Shown here one piece after another: positions 27,300 through 38,309 of a stretch of DNA of 64,000 nucleotides. Both the position numbers and the translations under genes were made by a program. Source of the stretch: Silene latifolia (taxonomy: Eukaryota; Streptophyta; Magnoliopsida; Caryophyllales; Caryophyllaceae); the NCBI RefSeq assembly GCF_048544455.1, contig NC_133537.1, positions 308,983,738 through 309,047,737 of the forward strand. Reading direction: 5' to 3'. Under the pieces are notes generated by a model. It did no database searches. It was not told where the DNA came from and saw only the letters and a program-made list of their open reading frames with translations. Position 1 is the first letter of the stretch, and every line of letters starts with the position of its first letter.

Positions 27300-29642
27300 A
27301 ATCTCCCCAAACCAAACCTTTGCTTGTCCCCAAGCAAATATGAATGCAACTAAGAAACAACAGTGGAACGGGACCAACGCATCAGCTACAAATCACCCAC
27401 GAAAACCAATTTAATGCAACAAAATGACAAAGTGGCAAATGAGAAATACAAACGAGTTAAATCAATGTTTCAAACTTATCGAACGTCGACCTTGCAAGAT
27501 TCAAAAGATATCGGACTCTCACGGGTCGCTCGTCACTCAAAATTAGGCACAAGGTGAGTATATATGTGAAAGATAGGAAGAAGTAAGACACTCACCTAAC
27601 TCGACCTATAAGAACATGCATGCAGTTAACATGAATAAAGTCTCTACAACCGTACATATGCATTCCAACCATACTAATGACCAAGACACATGCCGAGGAC
27701 TTACATTTGGGTAAGTGAGGTAATGGGTAAGAAAGGGGCTAAAATGAATTTGGATATGTGGGGTTAATAGCCAGGCTAGCAACAACGAATCCAAATATAA
27801 ACTGCATCCCAACTTCGTACTCAATATAGCAAGATGAAACGGTGCAAAATCATGCACCAAACTCACAAAACACCAAGAATCGTCAACTCCCCATAAGATA
27901 TAGATAAGACTTGGGAGTGAAAATCATAACCAGTTTCTTTTCACAAACGATTTTTTTTCTTTCTTTTTTCTTCTTTTCTTGTTTCGTTTTTTTTTTCTTT
28001 CATTTTTCTCAACAATTCTTTTATTTCATTCCCTTTGATTCTTCCACCATCCTCTGAAATCAGATAAAATAACCCTCTTGCAATAGCACATTCCAACAAC
28101 TACTCGTTACTAGCTCGGCTAGGGTAGGAAGTATTATAGAAAGTAGTTAATAGGACAAAAAGGCAATTTGGCTATGTGAGGCTCACGGGTGAGATGAAAT
28201 AAAGGGAACTGCCTCTCCTAACATGTGTCACCATCCACAGACCGAATGCATACAGGTATTAAGAAGACTAGACCCATGCTTATGCAAATTAATGTTACAT
28301 GCCTTAAAGAGAGCACTACTCACATCCTAAATGAAACCGGTCATGAATGTCACCAGTTTATAAAGCTCTAACCTCAGAATGTAATGTAGCTTGCCGACAT
28401 AATGAATCAAGTCTATTCGTTCAGATAAGAGAGAAACAAAAACTCGTAGATTATGCACATAATCATGCCAACTAAATGTCAAGAATATGCAGGGCTCAAG
28501 TAAGGATTCAAAGTAGCGTCAATGTTCAAACGTTCCGACTCAATTTAAACATGAAATTTTTGAAAATTTTTTGAATTTTATGATTTTTATATGATTTTTT
28601 TTAATTAATTAAAACAACAATGCATGCGAGAATAAATAAACGTGCAAGCAAAAATGCAAGAAACATGCAGACACAGATATGGATGCATACCTCCCCAAAC
28701 CAAACCGTACAATGCCCTCATTGTACCAAAAATAGGGAAAGAAATGCAAACTGAAGAGAAGAGGATAAATGGAGTTGGAAAACTTACAAAACGTCATATA
28801 GAGGGACCTCCCCAAACCGACCATGAACATGGGAGGTCAAAGAAAGTCAAACAGTAGCTCCATAGACGGAAAACATCAGCTGGGAGTCAAAACTACTCGA
28901 TCGAGCACTTGGAACAGCTCGATCGAGTGAACTGGTGCTTGGAAGGACTCGATCGAGTAGAAAACCACTCGATCGAGTAAGCATTATTTTGGTTTTGGTC
29001 GATCGAGGACAATATCACTCGATCGAGTGAAAACTGCCTCAAAAAAGTGCTCGATCGAGCACAAAACCATTCGATCGAGTAGTTTGACCTGCAAAACACG
29101 CATTTAAAGCTAGAAAAGCATAAGGAGTTCGTAAAACAGCGTCTAAAGTTCAACAAAAAGCTAAGGAAAAATAAATAGTTCAACAAAAGTACAATAAAAC
29201 AGTCCGGGCTGCCTCCCGGATAGCGCTGGTTTATGAGGTCTCGCACGACCCTTTTTCAGATTATCCAACAGCACAAATCATCGGCCTACTACTAGGCCTC
29301 TGACTGGACGCGGTAGCTTCAGCAATCGTCAGACGGACATCCGGCCTCCACAGCTTGGCAATGTAAGAACAACAGCTTCCCACAGCATCCGGGTCCCAAT
29401 CTATCATCTCATCACGCAGCTTCTTCCTAGAAGGTGTAGCCTTATCAACACCTCCTCCTGGGTCGTCTATCCAGGCAGTTCCAGACTTCATGCTAAGAGC
29501 ACCCATCTCACCTCCCGGGTCTTTGAACTTGTCAAGACCTGTAGAAAGAGAAACAAAGACACGTTCCTCAAATTCGCTCCCAGAATGGGGCGGAGGTGTC
29601 ATAAAAGCAGCAATAATATGTGACTTAAAAGACGGCTCAGAC
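27300..29642 (-). other. RLG-3 internal-2, left segment
   Basis: Parallels 21931-24270 nearly base for base. Contains the polypyrimidine tract (27950-28015), the TCGATCGA array (28893-29082) and the post-protease ORF (29261-29602). It ends at CAGAC (29638-29642), the target of RLG-4. Confidence 0.85.
29261..29602 (-). CDS. RLG-3 unit 2: 113-residue ORF following protease
   Basis: MTPPPHSGSEFEERVF to the C-terminal SSQRPSSRPMICAVG. Upstream the same frame stays open into the protease C-terminus (SHIIAA), so originally this was probably the tail of the gag-protease polyprotein, separated from it now by RLG-4. I recognise no domain. Composition is ordinary, with a Gly/Asp/Pro-rich centre. Internal-1 has the same segment with frameshifts. 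Confidence 0.4.
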   Translation of the reverse strand: MTPPPHSGSEFEERVFVSLSTGLDKFKDPGGEMGALSMKSGTAWIDDPGGGVDKATPSRKKLRDEMIDWDPDAVGSCCSYIAKLWRPDVRLTIAEATASSQRPSSRPMICAVG

Positions 29643-30226
29643 TGTAATACTCCGTATTTATGAGTCTTTGGGTACTCTATCGAGTAGGCCTTACTCTGTC
29701 GAGTAAGTGTAAGTTGCGTTTTCGAAAAGTTTCTGACCTGTTGGGTACTCGATCGAGTAGCTAGGATACTCGATCGAGTAAGGGGGTACTCGATCGAGTA
29801 CCTCGGGTACTCGATCGAGTAGCCGGTTTTACGGGGAGTTTTCTCGGGTTTTGTTAATTATGCAATTAAGGTATTTAAGCTTCGTCGTCATTATTCTAAA
29901 TCACTTTTACAAAACCTAAATTCCTGTTTAAGAGAGAAAGCAAACAAGTTCATCTTCTTAATCGCATTCTTAGCAATTCCCGGAGTTCAGACGGTCAGTT
30001 CTTGTCGTTGTTTATACTGTTGAGTTCCTTGCGTCGAGGGTAAGATCTACGTACCCTTTTTATTGTCTTTCCTTTGTTTTGGTTAAACCCTAATTTAGAG
30101 ATTTGTGGGTTTATGTGTAGTATGTGATTTGTTAGCCTTTATATGTTATATGATAGGAGGAGGTTTCGTAGAGGAAGCTTTTTGACACAGCTGTAGAGAC
30201 CGTCTGATAATTGTGCTTTTCAGGTA
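29643..30226 (+). repeat. RLG-4 5' LTR, truncated
   Basis: Parallels 43997-44580 almost exactly. Contains four ACTCGATCGAGTA palindromes plus two one-base variants (29676-29823), then TATTTAAG at 29872-29879. The remaining 761 bp of the LTR and the primer-binding site were lost at the junction with RLG-5. Confidence 0.88.
29676..29823. repeat. ACTCGATCGAGT array in the RLG-4 LTR
   Basis: Six regularly spaced copies (four exact, two variant: CTCTATCGAG and CTCTGTCGAG) ending about 50 bp before the TATTTAAG box. The same array is in the 3' LTR at 44030-44177. Confidence 0.9.
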
Positions 30227-30802
30227 GGATTCTCCGAGAGAAGGGCTTCTCTTATCGTTGCTAGAAGAATGAAAACGTGCTGTGCTGCAATCCGTGCGGA
30301 TGGGAGTCGGGACGGCCGGATCTGGGGTGAGGAATCCGAGCGGATCTTTGGGCAAGACGCTCGGATCGGGGCAAGGGGGAATCCGAGCGGATTCCTTTGC
30401 GGGACGCTCGGATTGGGCTTGGACGGACGGATTGTGTGCAATCCGTTCGGATTGTTTGTCAGCATCTTTTCTTCTTCTTTTCTTCCCTTTTCTTCATGAA
30501 TTCCTTGGGGATTTCCTTGGGGACTCAAGGATCCTTTTCTCAACAATGCTCTTCTACTTATGCTATGTACAAAGGCCTTCTAGTCTTGTCTCTCCTTGAT
30601 GCTTGGTCATTGAATATGATCAATTTAGCCTTGTTTTGCCATGAAAATGCAAGATTCTTACTCCTTTCCTACCAAGGGATCAAAATCTCAAAGAATATGC
30701 AAAACAAAGAACTAAAGATAAGAAATGACCCAAATAGGCACTAAAAAGCATGAAAACAATGGTAATTCGGGGGCTAAATATGCGCCAATTATGGTCACAT
30801 CA
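30227..30802 (-). repeat. RLG-5 3' LTR, truncated
   Basis: Matches 39493-40067 apart from small indels. Holds the AATCCG-nn-CGGATT array (30287-30455). The first 1.18 kb of the LTR (plus-strand left part) is missing. The minus-strand polypurine tract TTTGGGGATATT abuts its end at 30803. Confidence 0.88.
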
Positions 30803-32753
30803 AATATCCCCAAACCGAACCTTTGCTCGTCCCGAGTAAAGAGGTGACAAAGACTAGGACCAATACTAACCTAACCTAATAATAATAGCCGATATGAGAC
30901 AATTAGCGGGTCTCACTCCGCCCCTTCAACTCACAACAAGACAACCATGAGGTAGGATGCCTTCTTGCAAGGCAAGGTGGGACTTGCCAAAATGGCGACA
31001 CATCCAATCATTAAGCACACAAAATCAAGTAATGGATGCATCTACAAAAAGAATAGCCACTTTCCTCATCTAAGTGGCGGAAATTATCTACAAGGGAAGC
31101 AATTCAAGGGTACATAATCCTTCATAGATGCAATTTGTTCAAACTACTAAGCCTAGAAGGATACCAATAAATCACCTCCAAAATGTGTCAAGCTAGGGTA
31201 CCTTTGTCCTCAATCGTTAAATGCTTTTGTCAAGAGTAGATTCCCTATGGTGTTAGAAACACTGGAGGATCGCGGAATTCCCCCTCTTGCCTAGACAAGA
31301 AGAAGGGTCGTCCCCTCTCTACCATGCACAAAAATGGATACGATGGATAAAGGGATCGATAGTAATTGAGTTTCACTTTGGGAGTTTGCTTTCATTTTTG
31401 TTTTTCCCCCCAATTTCATTTGGCATATAACATTTGAGAACACTTTCTTGCCATTTCTTTTGATTTTTGGCATTTCAACACTTGACAACTTTTTGAATTT
31501 CCTTTTTTTTGAACATTTTCAAAGTCACCCCAATTAGTAACGAGGGTGCCTTGTATTTGAAGCTTTAGGAGTTTATTTTTTTTTTTTTGCTCCTCTTTTC
31601 TTTTGATGCATTTTTTGCAAACTTTTTTTCACTTTTCATTTCATTGAACTCAAATAGATTTCTTTTTGTGCCCATTCCCTTTTTGTGACAAAAATGTGGT
31701 AGAACATGGATGATGGTTGTATGCATGGTTTCAAGGGTCACCTTGGAATAAACGGTAGCCAAGGAGTTATCACACCACAAGGTACTCTTGACTCGGCCTT
31801 AAACCATGGGTCAAAGGATACTAGCATGACACATCCTAGGGTGTTTTACAAGTATTCTAACAAGCAAAGTCTTAAGAAGAAAAAGCATCTACTAGGGCCT
31901 ATATACACTTGTCAAGCTTCCCAAGTAGACGGTTTCGCAAAATTTTCTAACATGCAACTACATGCCATGATGCAACTAGCATATATACATCCTAATGCAA
32001 ATGATTCTACCAACTAATATGACATATAAACTAAATGCAAGTCCTAAGTTCACATTGTTTTACCGCATCAATCAAAATAAAGCCACATAGTCATTAACAT
32101 AAAGAGGAAAAAGGAGATTGGAAAGATCATACCATGCGGTCTTCAATATCCTCATGTCTCGGATGTGGCGTAGTCAATCAAAGTGAACAAGGATAAACAA
32201 ACACAATATATACAAGACAATATATACAAAGGAAATGAACTTGTTTTTGGATTTTCAATTTTTCAAATTTTTATGATTTTTGAAATTTTTCAATTTTTAT
32301 GGTTTTTGAATAAAAGTTAAGTGTTAGAATTCCCATCCCCACACTAATATGGGCATTGTCCTCAATGGCCAAAATGATGGAAATTATGCAAAGATGATGC
32401 ATGATTTCTATACTAAAATGCAATTCTACACTAAGCTATACTACATGATGCATGGTTTTTGTTATGACGGAGAGGATAATTTAGATTACCTCCCGTTGTG
32501 TATGCATTAACTTCCCCAAACCAAATAAGACACTATTGCTAATGTCAAAGCATGGGGGAGTTCATGCACACACTATGCTATGCATGAACTAGATTGTCAT
32601 TTTGGATTTTCAAAAATGGGAACAATAAAGAACACCTCAATGGAACCGAGGTGTGAGTCCTTTGGTGTTGCTAGGACTAAACCAACAATGATCAAAATGA
32701 AATAAAATACAAAGAGATATAGACAAACCATGGGAGTGTAGGAGTCTCCAAGG
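30803..32753 (-). other. RLG-5 non-coding region between the second ORF and the 3' LTR
   Basis: About 1.95 kb without a credible coding frame. Contains poly-T/poly-A-rich tracts (31500-31630, 32230-32300) and the polypurine tract at its left edge. Short frames here are unsupported. Confidence 0.6.
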
Positions 32754-34348
32754 CTAGTCTTCCATCATGCTATTATCATCACCACTTCCCTCATGAGAAG
32801 CGGTCACATTGCCACTTTCCTTGGCACTTTCTTCATCACTTTCTCCATCATCTTGCTCATCATTATCTTCACCATCTCTTTCTTCATCTCCACTTGCTTC
32901 TTCCTCAATATTATCATCAAATTCCTCATCATTTCCAACAACCTCATTGTCTTCTACCACGTCCCTTGATGCACCCGGAAATAAGGCTTCTCTATCCGCC
33001 CAACTAGGCAAAGGACAAGATGGATCAAGGAGTCCTTGCCTAGCTAGATGTAGGAGGGGAGGATATTGAGCCAAATATGCATTCTTCCGATCTTCATAAG
33101 CTTGCTTGTGCATGGCTTGCATAAGAAGAGTTACATAGTCTTTCCCAATTTCAACTCCTTGCGGTTTGAACTCTTCATACACAAAGGGGTAAGGCGGTAT
33201 AACAATGGAAGAGGAGGGAGTTTCATGATCACCCTTTTGTTGTTGAATGATGTACTCGGCTTCTTCGGATAGGGGAAGTAAATAGTTGGTCCGGTGGACA
33301 CTAAGACGGCAAATCTTTGCGGGTAAAGTGAATGATCGAGCCTCACTAGTAAGCCACCCATATTTGGTATCAAGGGGATTGTGAGCAACCCACTTAAACT
33401 TGTTAATCAAGATGGACATATCAATAAGATGGCCACCATCCTTAGCCTTGTACTTGCTATCCTTATTGAAATTAGGATCAAAGTGCTTGGCTAGGACCGT
33501 GACAAGGCCGCCATTAACAATAACGGTTTGACCCTTCTTCCCACTATCTACATGGAGCCATCTATCAACCAATAGCCTCAAAGAATTGTAAGGCTTGGTG
33601 TGAATTCTTCCAATATTCAAAGTTGATTCAAGGAGAATAAAATCGAGTCCGGTGAAATGATTGGTGTCTTTCCTAGCAATTATGGTATTTCCCACAACTT
33701 TGTGCCATATTCTTATGCCCGGATGATGGACCAAAAGAGCACGACAAGCTTTAAAATCTTCAAATTTCTTCCCGGAGATTGCCTCCCAAAGAGGCTCGGG
33801 ATCATACTTCCCATATTGCTTATAAAATTTATGTTCATCGCTAAGACCCAAAATTGCACCCAATTAGGAAAGGTAATGCGTCTACTAGTGTTAGCTAGAC
33901 GAAACTCAATATTTTCCCTATTCTCAACTTTTGTCACTTTTAAAGAACTTAAGAATTCCAAGACAAGGGAGGGGTATGTTACTTCCTTCATTTCAAACAA
34001 TTTCTTCAAACCCATGGCATTGAAAAAGACTCTTGTTTGTTCAAGAACACCCAACTTCTCTAAAGCATCTTGACATATGAATTTGGTGGATTGAATTTGT
34101 TTCATAGCAAACTTGACAAATGTATTTCTATGGGAATCGGAAATGAATGTTACCTCCGGATAATGCAAGAGTTGATTAATTACCGGAGTAGAGGGTGATG
34201 CTTCCATAGGAATTTGTTGTTGTTGTTGCACTACCAAGTTTGGTGTTGATACCACCATTGCCAAAGCTTTCTTTGCTTGTAGAGCTTTTTGCCTTTGAGA
34301 GAGAGCCTTTGCTTTTGGTGCCTTTGTTGCTCCCTTTGTTCTTGCCAT
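32754..34348 (-). pseudogene. RLG-5 second ORF: ATHILA ORF-1-like protein (PF03078 type), one frameshift
   Basis: Starts MARTKGATKAPKAK at 34348 and runs 190 residues: a basic, Ala/Lys-rich head, a Gln run, then a conserved block ending FPNWVQF. One indel near 33866 moves the homology to the next frame (GAILGLSDEHKF), which stays open for about 365 residues to 32754. The C-terminal 70 residues are strongly acidic (repeats of Asp, Glu, Ser). The total of about 530 residues and the text match Athila ORF-1 proteins from memory. Function is unknown; the basic head and acidic tail suggest nucleic-acid or chromatin contact, which is inference. It lies 3' of gag-protease with its own TATA-like box, so it may be expressed separately. 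Confidence 0.65.
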
Positions 34349-34611
34349 TTGATGAACTAACCAAGAAAAAGATCAAAAATCTTCAATTTGTAGAATGCCC
34401 AAATCGATTTTGAAGGTGAAAGGCGTTGCCTTTATGAGAGCAAAAATCGACTCAAAGGTGAAGATTTTGTTCTTGGTTTTGATTATTATTGAAGATGGAG
34501 TGATTGATTTGTTGTTTGAAAGATGGTTTGATTTGATTGTGGTGAGTTTTGTTGAGGGTTTTTGTTTTTGAGATGGAGAGGATGAGGGTTTTGATGTTAT
34601 GGGTAGTGTTT

Positions 34612-34640
34612 ATGAATGAATGAATGAATGAATGAATGAA
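34612..34640. repeat. (GAAT)n microsatellite in the RLG-5 second-ORF leader
   Basis: About seven GAAT units between the TATA-like box at 34652 and the ORF start at 34348. Confidence 0.85.
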
Positions 34641-34651
34641 GGTGGGGTGGG

Positions 34652-35055
34652 TATTTAAAGAACTCGACAATTTTAGGGACGCAGGACAATCCGTGCGGAT
34701 TGGGCGCAATCCGTGCGGATTCTCTGACTTCAAAATTTTCAAAATCCCGCCTAGAGACGGGCGGATTCTGGGAATCCGCTCGGATTCTTCCGAGATGAGA
34801 CGGGCGGATTTCGTGCGGGACGGACGGATTCTTGTCCGAGATTTTTCTTTGTTTTTCTTGACTTCAAGACGGACGGATTGTTCACAAGACGGACGGATTC
34901 TGTGAGACGGGCGTCTTTCCAGTAATCCGCTCGGATTCTTCAACAGTCTAGAATTTTTGCAATTTCAACACAGCCCAAGACGGGCGTCTTCACAACAGGA
35001 CGCTCGGATTTGCTGCAGACGGGCGGATTCTCAAGAATCCGCTCGGATTGGTCCT
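34652..35055 (-). promoter_or_regulatory. Putative internal promoter of RLG-5: CGGATT/AATCCG array plus TATA-like box
   Basis: The plus strand at 34652-34659 reads TATTTAAA (minus strand TTTAAATA). Immediately upstream on the minus strand, 34681-35055 carries more than a dozen CGGATT or AATCCG words, many joined as AATCCGNNCGGATT, and GACGGGCGTC-like variants. The same motif family sits upstream of the LTR TATA at 39404. The second ORF begins about 300 bp downstream. This copies the LTR promoter layout inside the element; promoter activity is inferred. Confidence 0.5.
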
Positions 35056-35387
35056 TGTGTACACGGATTCAGTTCCATCCGTGCACCAACGCATTCCCTT
35101 ATCATTCTTTCTTTCAAATCTTGTGTTCTTCATTGTGGGGGCACTACTAAGGCATGAATAGCCTAGGCAATTGCCATCCCCACACTAAGGTAAAGCACTA
35201 CACATCAATTAAAATCATTAGTCCCTCCCTCACTTCTCTCTTACATGACAATTATTTTGATCAAAGTAAAAAAATCCAAAAATGACAAAAATGCAATACA
35301 AAAATTAAATGTAAGTTAGGGAGTTAGAAATATTTACAAGTGGTGGTTTAGGGAGGACTCCACCAAACTCTCATTCTTGATGAGATG
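35056..35387 (-). other. Spacer between gag-protease and the internal promoter of RLG-5
   Basis: 330 bp without coding potential, between the gag-protease stop and the motif array. This is where pol would start in a complete Athila; no trace of RT is visible. Confidence 0.5.
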
Positions 35388-38201
35388 TCAAGGGGGCATG
35401 TTCAAGGTGTTGTTGATGTTGCTCAACACCTTGAAGAAGTAATCAAAAGCTTGTTCATTGTTATGGTAGAGGTCCTCAATAGACCGTGGCCCTTGTTGTT
35501 GATCATGATTGATGGCATGCCCAATGTAGGGATTAAATATCCCTTCGAATTCGTCGTCCCAAAGACCACAAACTTCATTGAGTTGATCATTGAAAATCTC
35601 TTGCTTAGATGGAGACAACTCTCCCAATTTCTTCTCTTGGCCAATGAGGCCATCATCTTCTTCCTTGGTTGATTTTGATGAGCTTTGCAAGCTCTCCTTG
35701 TCACAATTCACTTGCTCTTTGAATGGAGCATCTTCAACTTTCTTCCTCCATTGGAGTTCCGATTTCTTCTTTTCATCTTTTCGGCTATAATGGTCAATCA
35801 TGAAACATGGCTCATGCAAACGAGGAGCTCTCATGGTTTTGTCAAGATTAAAAGTTATGCTTTCATCTCCCACTTCTAGAGTGAGCTCTCCATGTTTCAC
35901 ATCGATCACCGCACCCGCGGTGTGTAGGAAAGGTCTTCCTAAGATGATTGGAATGTTGGAATCTTCCTCCATATCAACAATGACAAAGTTCACCGGGATG
36001 AAAACTTCCCAATTAAATGCGGGGACATCTTCCCATACCCCTAATGGTGTCTTCGTCGATCTATCGGCCATTTGAAGAGTGATATTGGTGCATTTAAGCT
36101 CTCCCATTCCCAACCTTTTACTTACCGAGTACGGCATGACACTCACACTAGCCCCTAGATCACATAAGGCTTTGTTGATCGTTGTGTCGCCAATGGTACA
36201 CGGTATTGAGAAGCTTCCCGGATCCTTTAACTTTGGAGGTGAACTCCCTTGAAGTATTGCACTACTCACCTTAGTGAAGGCGATAGTCTCAAGTTTCCGG
36301 ATCGACTTCTTCTTTGTGAGGATATCTTTCATGTACTTTGCATAGGCCGGAACGTGATTGATTAATTCCGTGAAAGGAATTGAGACTTCTAAGTTCTTCA
36401 CAATCTCCATGAACTTCCCAAGTTGATCATCAAATTTAGGCTTGGCTTGACGACTTGGAAAAGGAAGTCTAATCACAATGGGCTCCTTTTCTTTGGCATT
36501 GTCTTCATTTTTCTTTGAACTTTCTTCTTTTGATGATTCCCCTTCTTGCACCACAACTTCATTCTCACTAGCTCTCACAACTTCATCCTCAACATGCTTC
36601 TTCGGTGCTTCATATCTTGTACCACTTCTCAAGTGAATGGCACTAACCGTTTCATGTCTAGGGGGATTACTTTGTGGTGGTAATTGCCCCTTTTGTCTTT
36701 GTGAGCTCGAAGATGCTAGTTGGGTCAATTGTGTTTCCAACATCTTGGTGTGAGCTAGAATGTTGTTGATGGTAGTGTCTTTTGCTTGGCTATCTTTTTG
36801 CATTTGGGTGAAAAATTCTTGTTGATTCTTTTGCATTTGGAGGACCGCTTTTTGGACATCAAAACCTTGGTCATTGTGGTGATTGTATGGATTTTGATTT
36901 TGGTAGCCTTGGTTTTGATTGTAAAAGGGTCTTTGATTTTGATTTCTGATGGGTGGTGGAGTGTATGTTGTTTGAGGGTTTTGGACATTTTGGCTTTTGT
37001 ATGAGAGATTTGGATGGAACTTGGTGTTTTCATTGTAAAAATTTGAATAAGGGGTACCACTTTTGTAAGCTTGGAAAGCATTAACTTGCTCGGTTGTTCC
37101 CCTACATTCACTTGAGTCATGACCCAAGGTTCCACAATTCTCACATATCCCGCTTAGGATTGATGAGGATGCCGTCATGGCATTGACATGATGCTTCGAT
37201 GATTTTGAGTTTTCCTCAAGTCTAGCCATAGCTTGTTCAAACTTCAAGTTGATTGTGTCAATGTGAGCACTAAGTTGAGCACCCAATTGAGTAACTGTGT
37301 CCACTTCATACTTTCCTCCTCTAGTAGCCTTGCGAGGTCTACTATATTGTGAATTATGGACCGCCATTTCCTCAATCTTGTTCCATGTTTGATTGTCATC
37401 AACTTCGGTGAACATTCCATTTGATCCCATATTGAGAATGTTCCTTGAATCTTCATATAAACCATTCCAAAATTGTTGCACTAAAAACCATTCGCTAAGT
37501 CCATGGTGAGGACATGAGCGACAAATACCTTTGAATCGCTCCCAAGCTTCGTACAAAGATTCTTCATCCCTTTGCTTAAAACCCGTAATTTGAGCTCTTA
37601 GCATATTGGTCTTTTCCGGTGGGTAGAATTTTTTGTAGAAAGCTAGAGCTAGCTTCTTCCAAGAATTTATTCCAAGGGTGGCCTTATCAAGGCCCTTCAA
37701 CCATTGCTTTGCGGTGCCGATTAACGAAAAAGGAAATAAGACCCATCTTATTTGGTCTTGAGTCACGCCCGTTTGAGAGATAGCTTCACAATAATCGCAA
37801 AAGGTTTCCATATGAGAATGAGGGTCCTCACTAGGCATTCCCCCGAATTGGCTCCTCTCAACTAGTTGGATGAAGGCGGACTTGGCAATAAAGTTTCCGG
37901 TAAGATGTTGTGGGGTAGGAGTACCATTTGGTAAATCCTCCTCGGTGGGTATAGAGTGTGACGAGAATTTAGGCATTGTAGGTGGATTTTGTGTGGTATT
38001 GTTTAATGGGTTCTCTTCTCCTTCTATTGCGAAAGGATTGACAAACTCACTAGTGGGTTGAACAACTTCACCAACACCTCCCAAATTCCTCCTAACAAGT
38101 CTCCTATTATTCGTCAAGGTTCTTTCGATTTTACGGTCAAAAGGTAACAAATCTCTTTGTAACCTTCTAGACATGCAAAATATCAAACAACTCGAAAACA
38201 A
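35388..38201 (-). CDS. RLG-5 Gag-protease polyprotein, uninterrupted
   Basis: 937 codons, open throughout. The likely start is Met10 (MSRRLQRDLL, 38174), as the first nine residues look like read-in. Residues about 105-265 are the PF03732 capsid region (LFPFSLIGTAKQWLKGL, WERFKGICRSCPHHGL). A CCHC knuckle CENCGTLGHDSSEC follows near 355. Then an Asn/Gln/Tyr-rich linker and an acidic Glu/Lys segment. The retropepsin is at about 655-790 with INKALCDLGASVSVMP (Athila DLGA active site) and IPIILGRPFLHTAGAVIDV. About 140 further residues end NTLNMPP and stop. It would assemble particles and cleave itself; reverse transcriptase and integrase must come from another element. The open frame contrasts with the decay around it. 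Confidence 0.88.
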   Translation of the reverse strand: MFSSCLIFCMSRRLQRDLLPFDRKIERTLTNNRRLVRRNLGGVGEVVQPTSEFVNPFAIEGEENPLNNTTQNPPTMPKFSSHSIPTEEDLPNGTPTPQHLTGNFIAKSAFIQLVERSQFGGMPSEDPHSHMETFCDYCEAISQTGVTQDQIRWVLFPFSLIGTAKQWLKGLDKATLGINSWKKLALAFYKKFYPPEKTNMLRAQITGFKQRDEESLYEAWERFKGICRSCPHHGLSEWFLVQQFWNGLYEDSRNILNMGSNGMFTEVDDNQTWNKIEEMAVHNSQYSRPRKATRGGKYEVDTVTQLGAQLSAHIDTINLKFEQAMARLEENSKSSKHHVNAMTASSSILSGICENCGTLGHDSSECRGTTEQVNAFQAYKSGTPYSNFYNENTKFHPNLSYKSQNVQNPQTTYTPPPIRNQNQRPFYNQNQGYQNQNPYNHHNDQGFDVQKAVLQMQKNQQEFFTQMQKDSQAKDTTINNILAHTKMLETQLTQLASSSSQRQKGQLPPQSNPPRHETVSAIHLRSGTRYEAPKKHVEDEVVRASENEVVVQEGESSKEESSKKNEDNAKEKEPIVIRLPFPSRQAKPKFDDQLGKFMEIVKNLEVSIPFTELINHVPAYAKYMKDILTKKKSIRKLETIAFTKVSSAILQGSSPPKLKDPGSFSIPCTIGDTTINKALCDLGASVSVMPYSVSKRLGMGELKCTNITLQMADRSTKTPLGVWEDVPAFNWEVFIPVNFVIVDMEEDSNIPIILGRPFLHTAGAVIDVKHGELTLEVGDESITFNLDKTMRAPRLHEPCFMIDHYSRKDEKKKSELQWRKKVEDAPFKEQVNCDKESLQSSSKSTKEEDDGLIGQEKKLGELSPSKQEIFNDQLNEVCGLWDDEFEGIFNPYIGHAINHDQQQGPRSIEDLYHNNEQAFDYFFKVLSNINNTLNMPP

Positions 38202-38291
38202 TTAGAACAAACCTTGAGGAGTTTTACTTCCCCAAGGTGAAAAAGACACAACTAATAACAATAAAAGAAATCTTAAATCAATTAAACACCG

Positions 38292-38309
38292 TCCCCGGCA
38301 ACGGCGCCA
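38292..38309 (-). other. RLG-5 primer-binding site (Athila type)
   Basis: The minus strand reads TGGCGCCGTTGCCGGGGA, four bases inside the 5' LTR. A perfect match to the Athila-lineage PBS. Confidence 0.92.

Noticed and set aside
30220-30744. Overlapping 100-residue frames in the RLG-5 LTRs (also 39527-40009)
   Set aside because: LTR sequence repeated in both copies, open in several frames because of the GC-rich motif array; no domain.
35423-37465. Plus- and minus-strand frames overlapping RLG-5 gag-protease
   Set aside because: Shadows of the 937-codon frame, which alone carries the capsid, zinc-knuckle and protease motifs.
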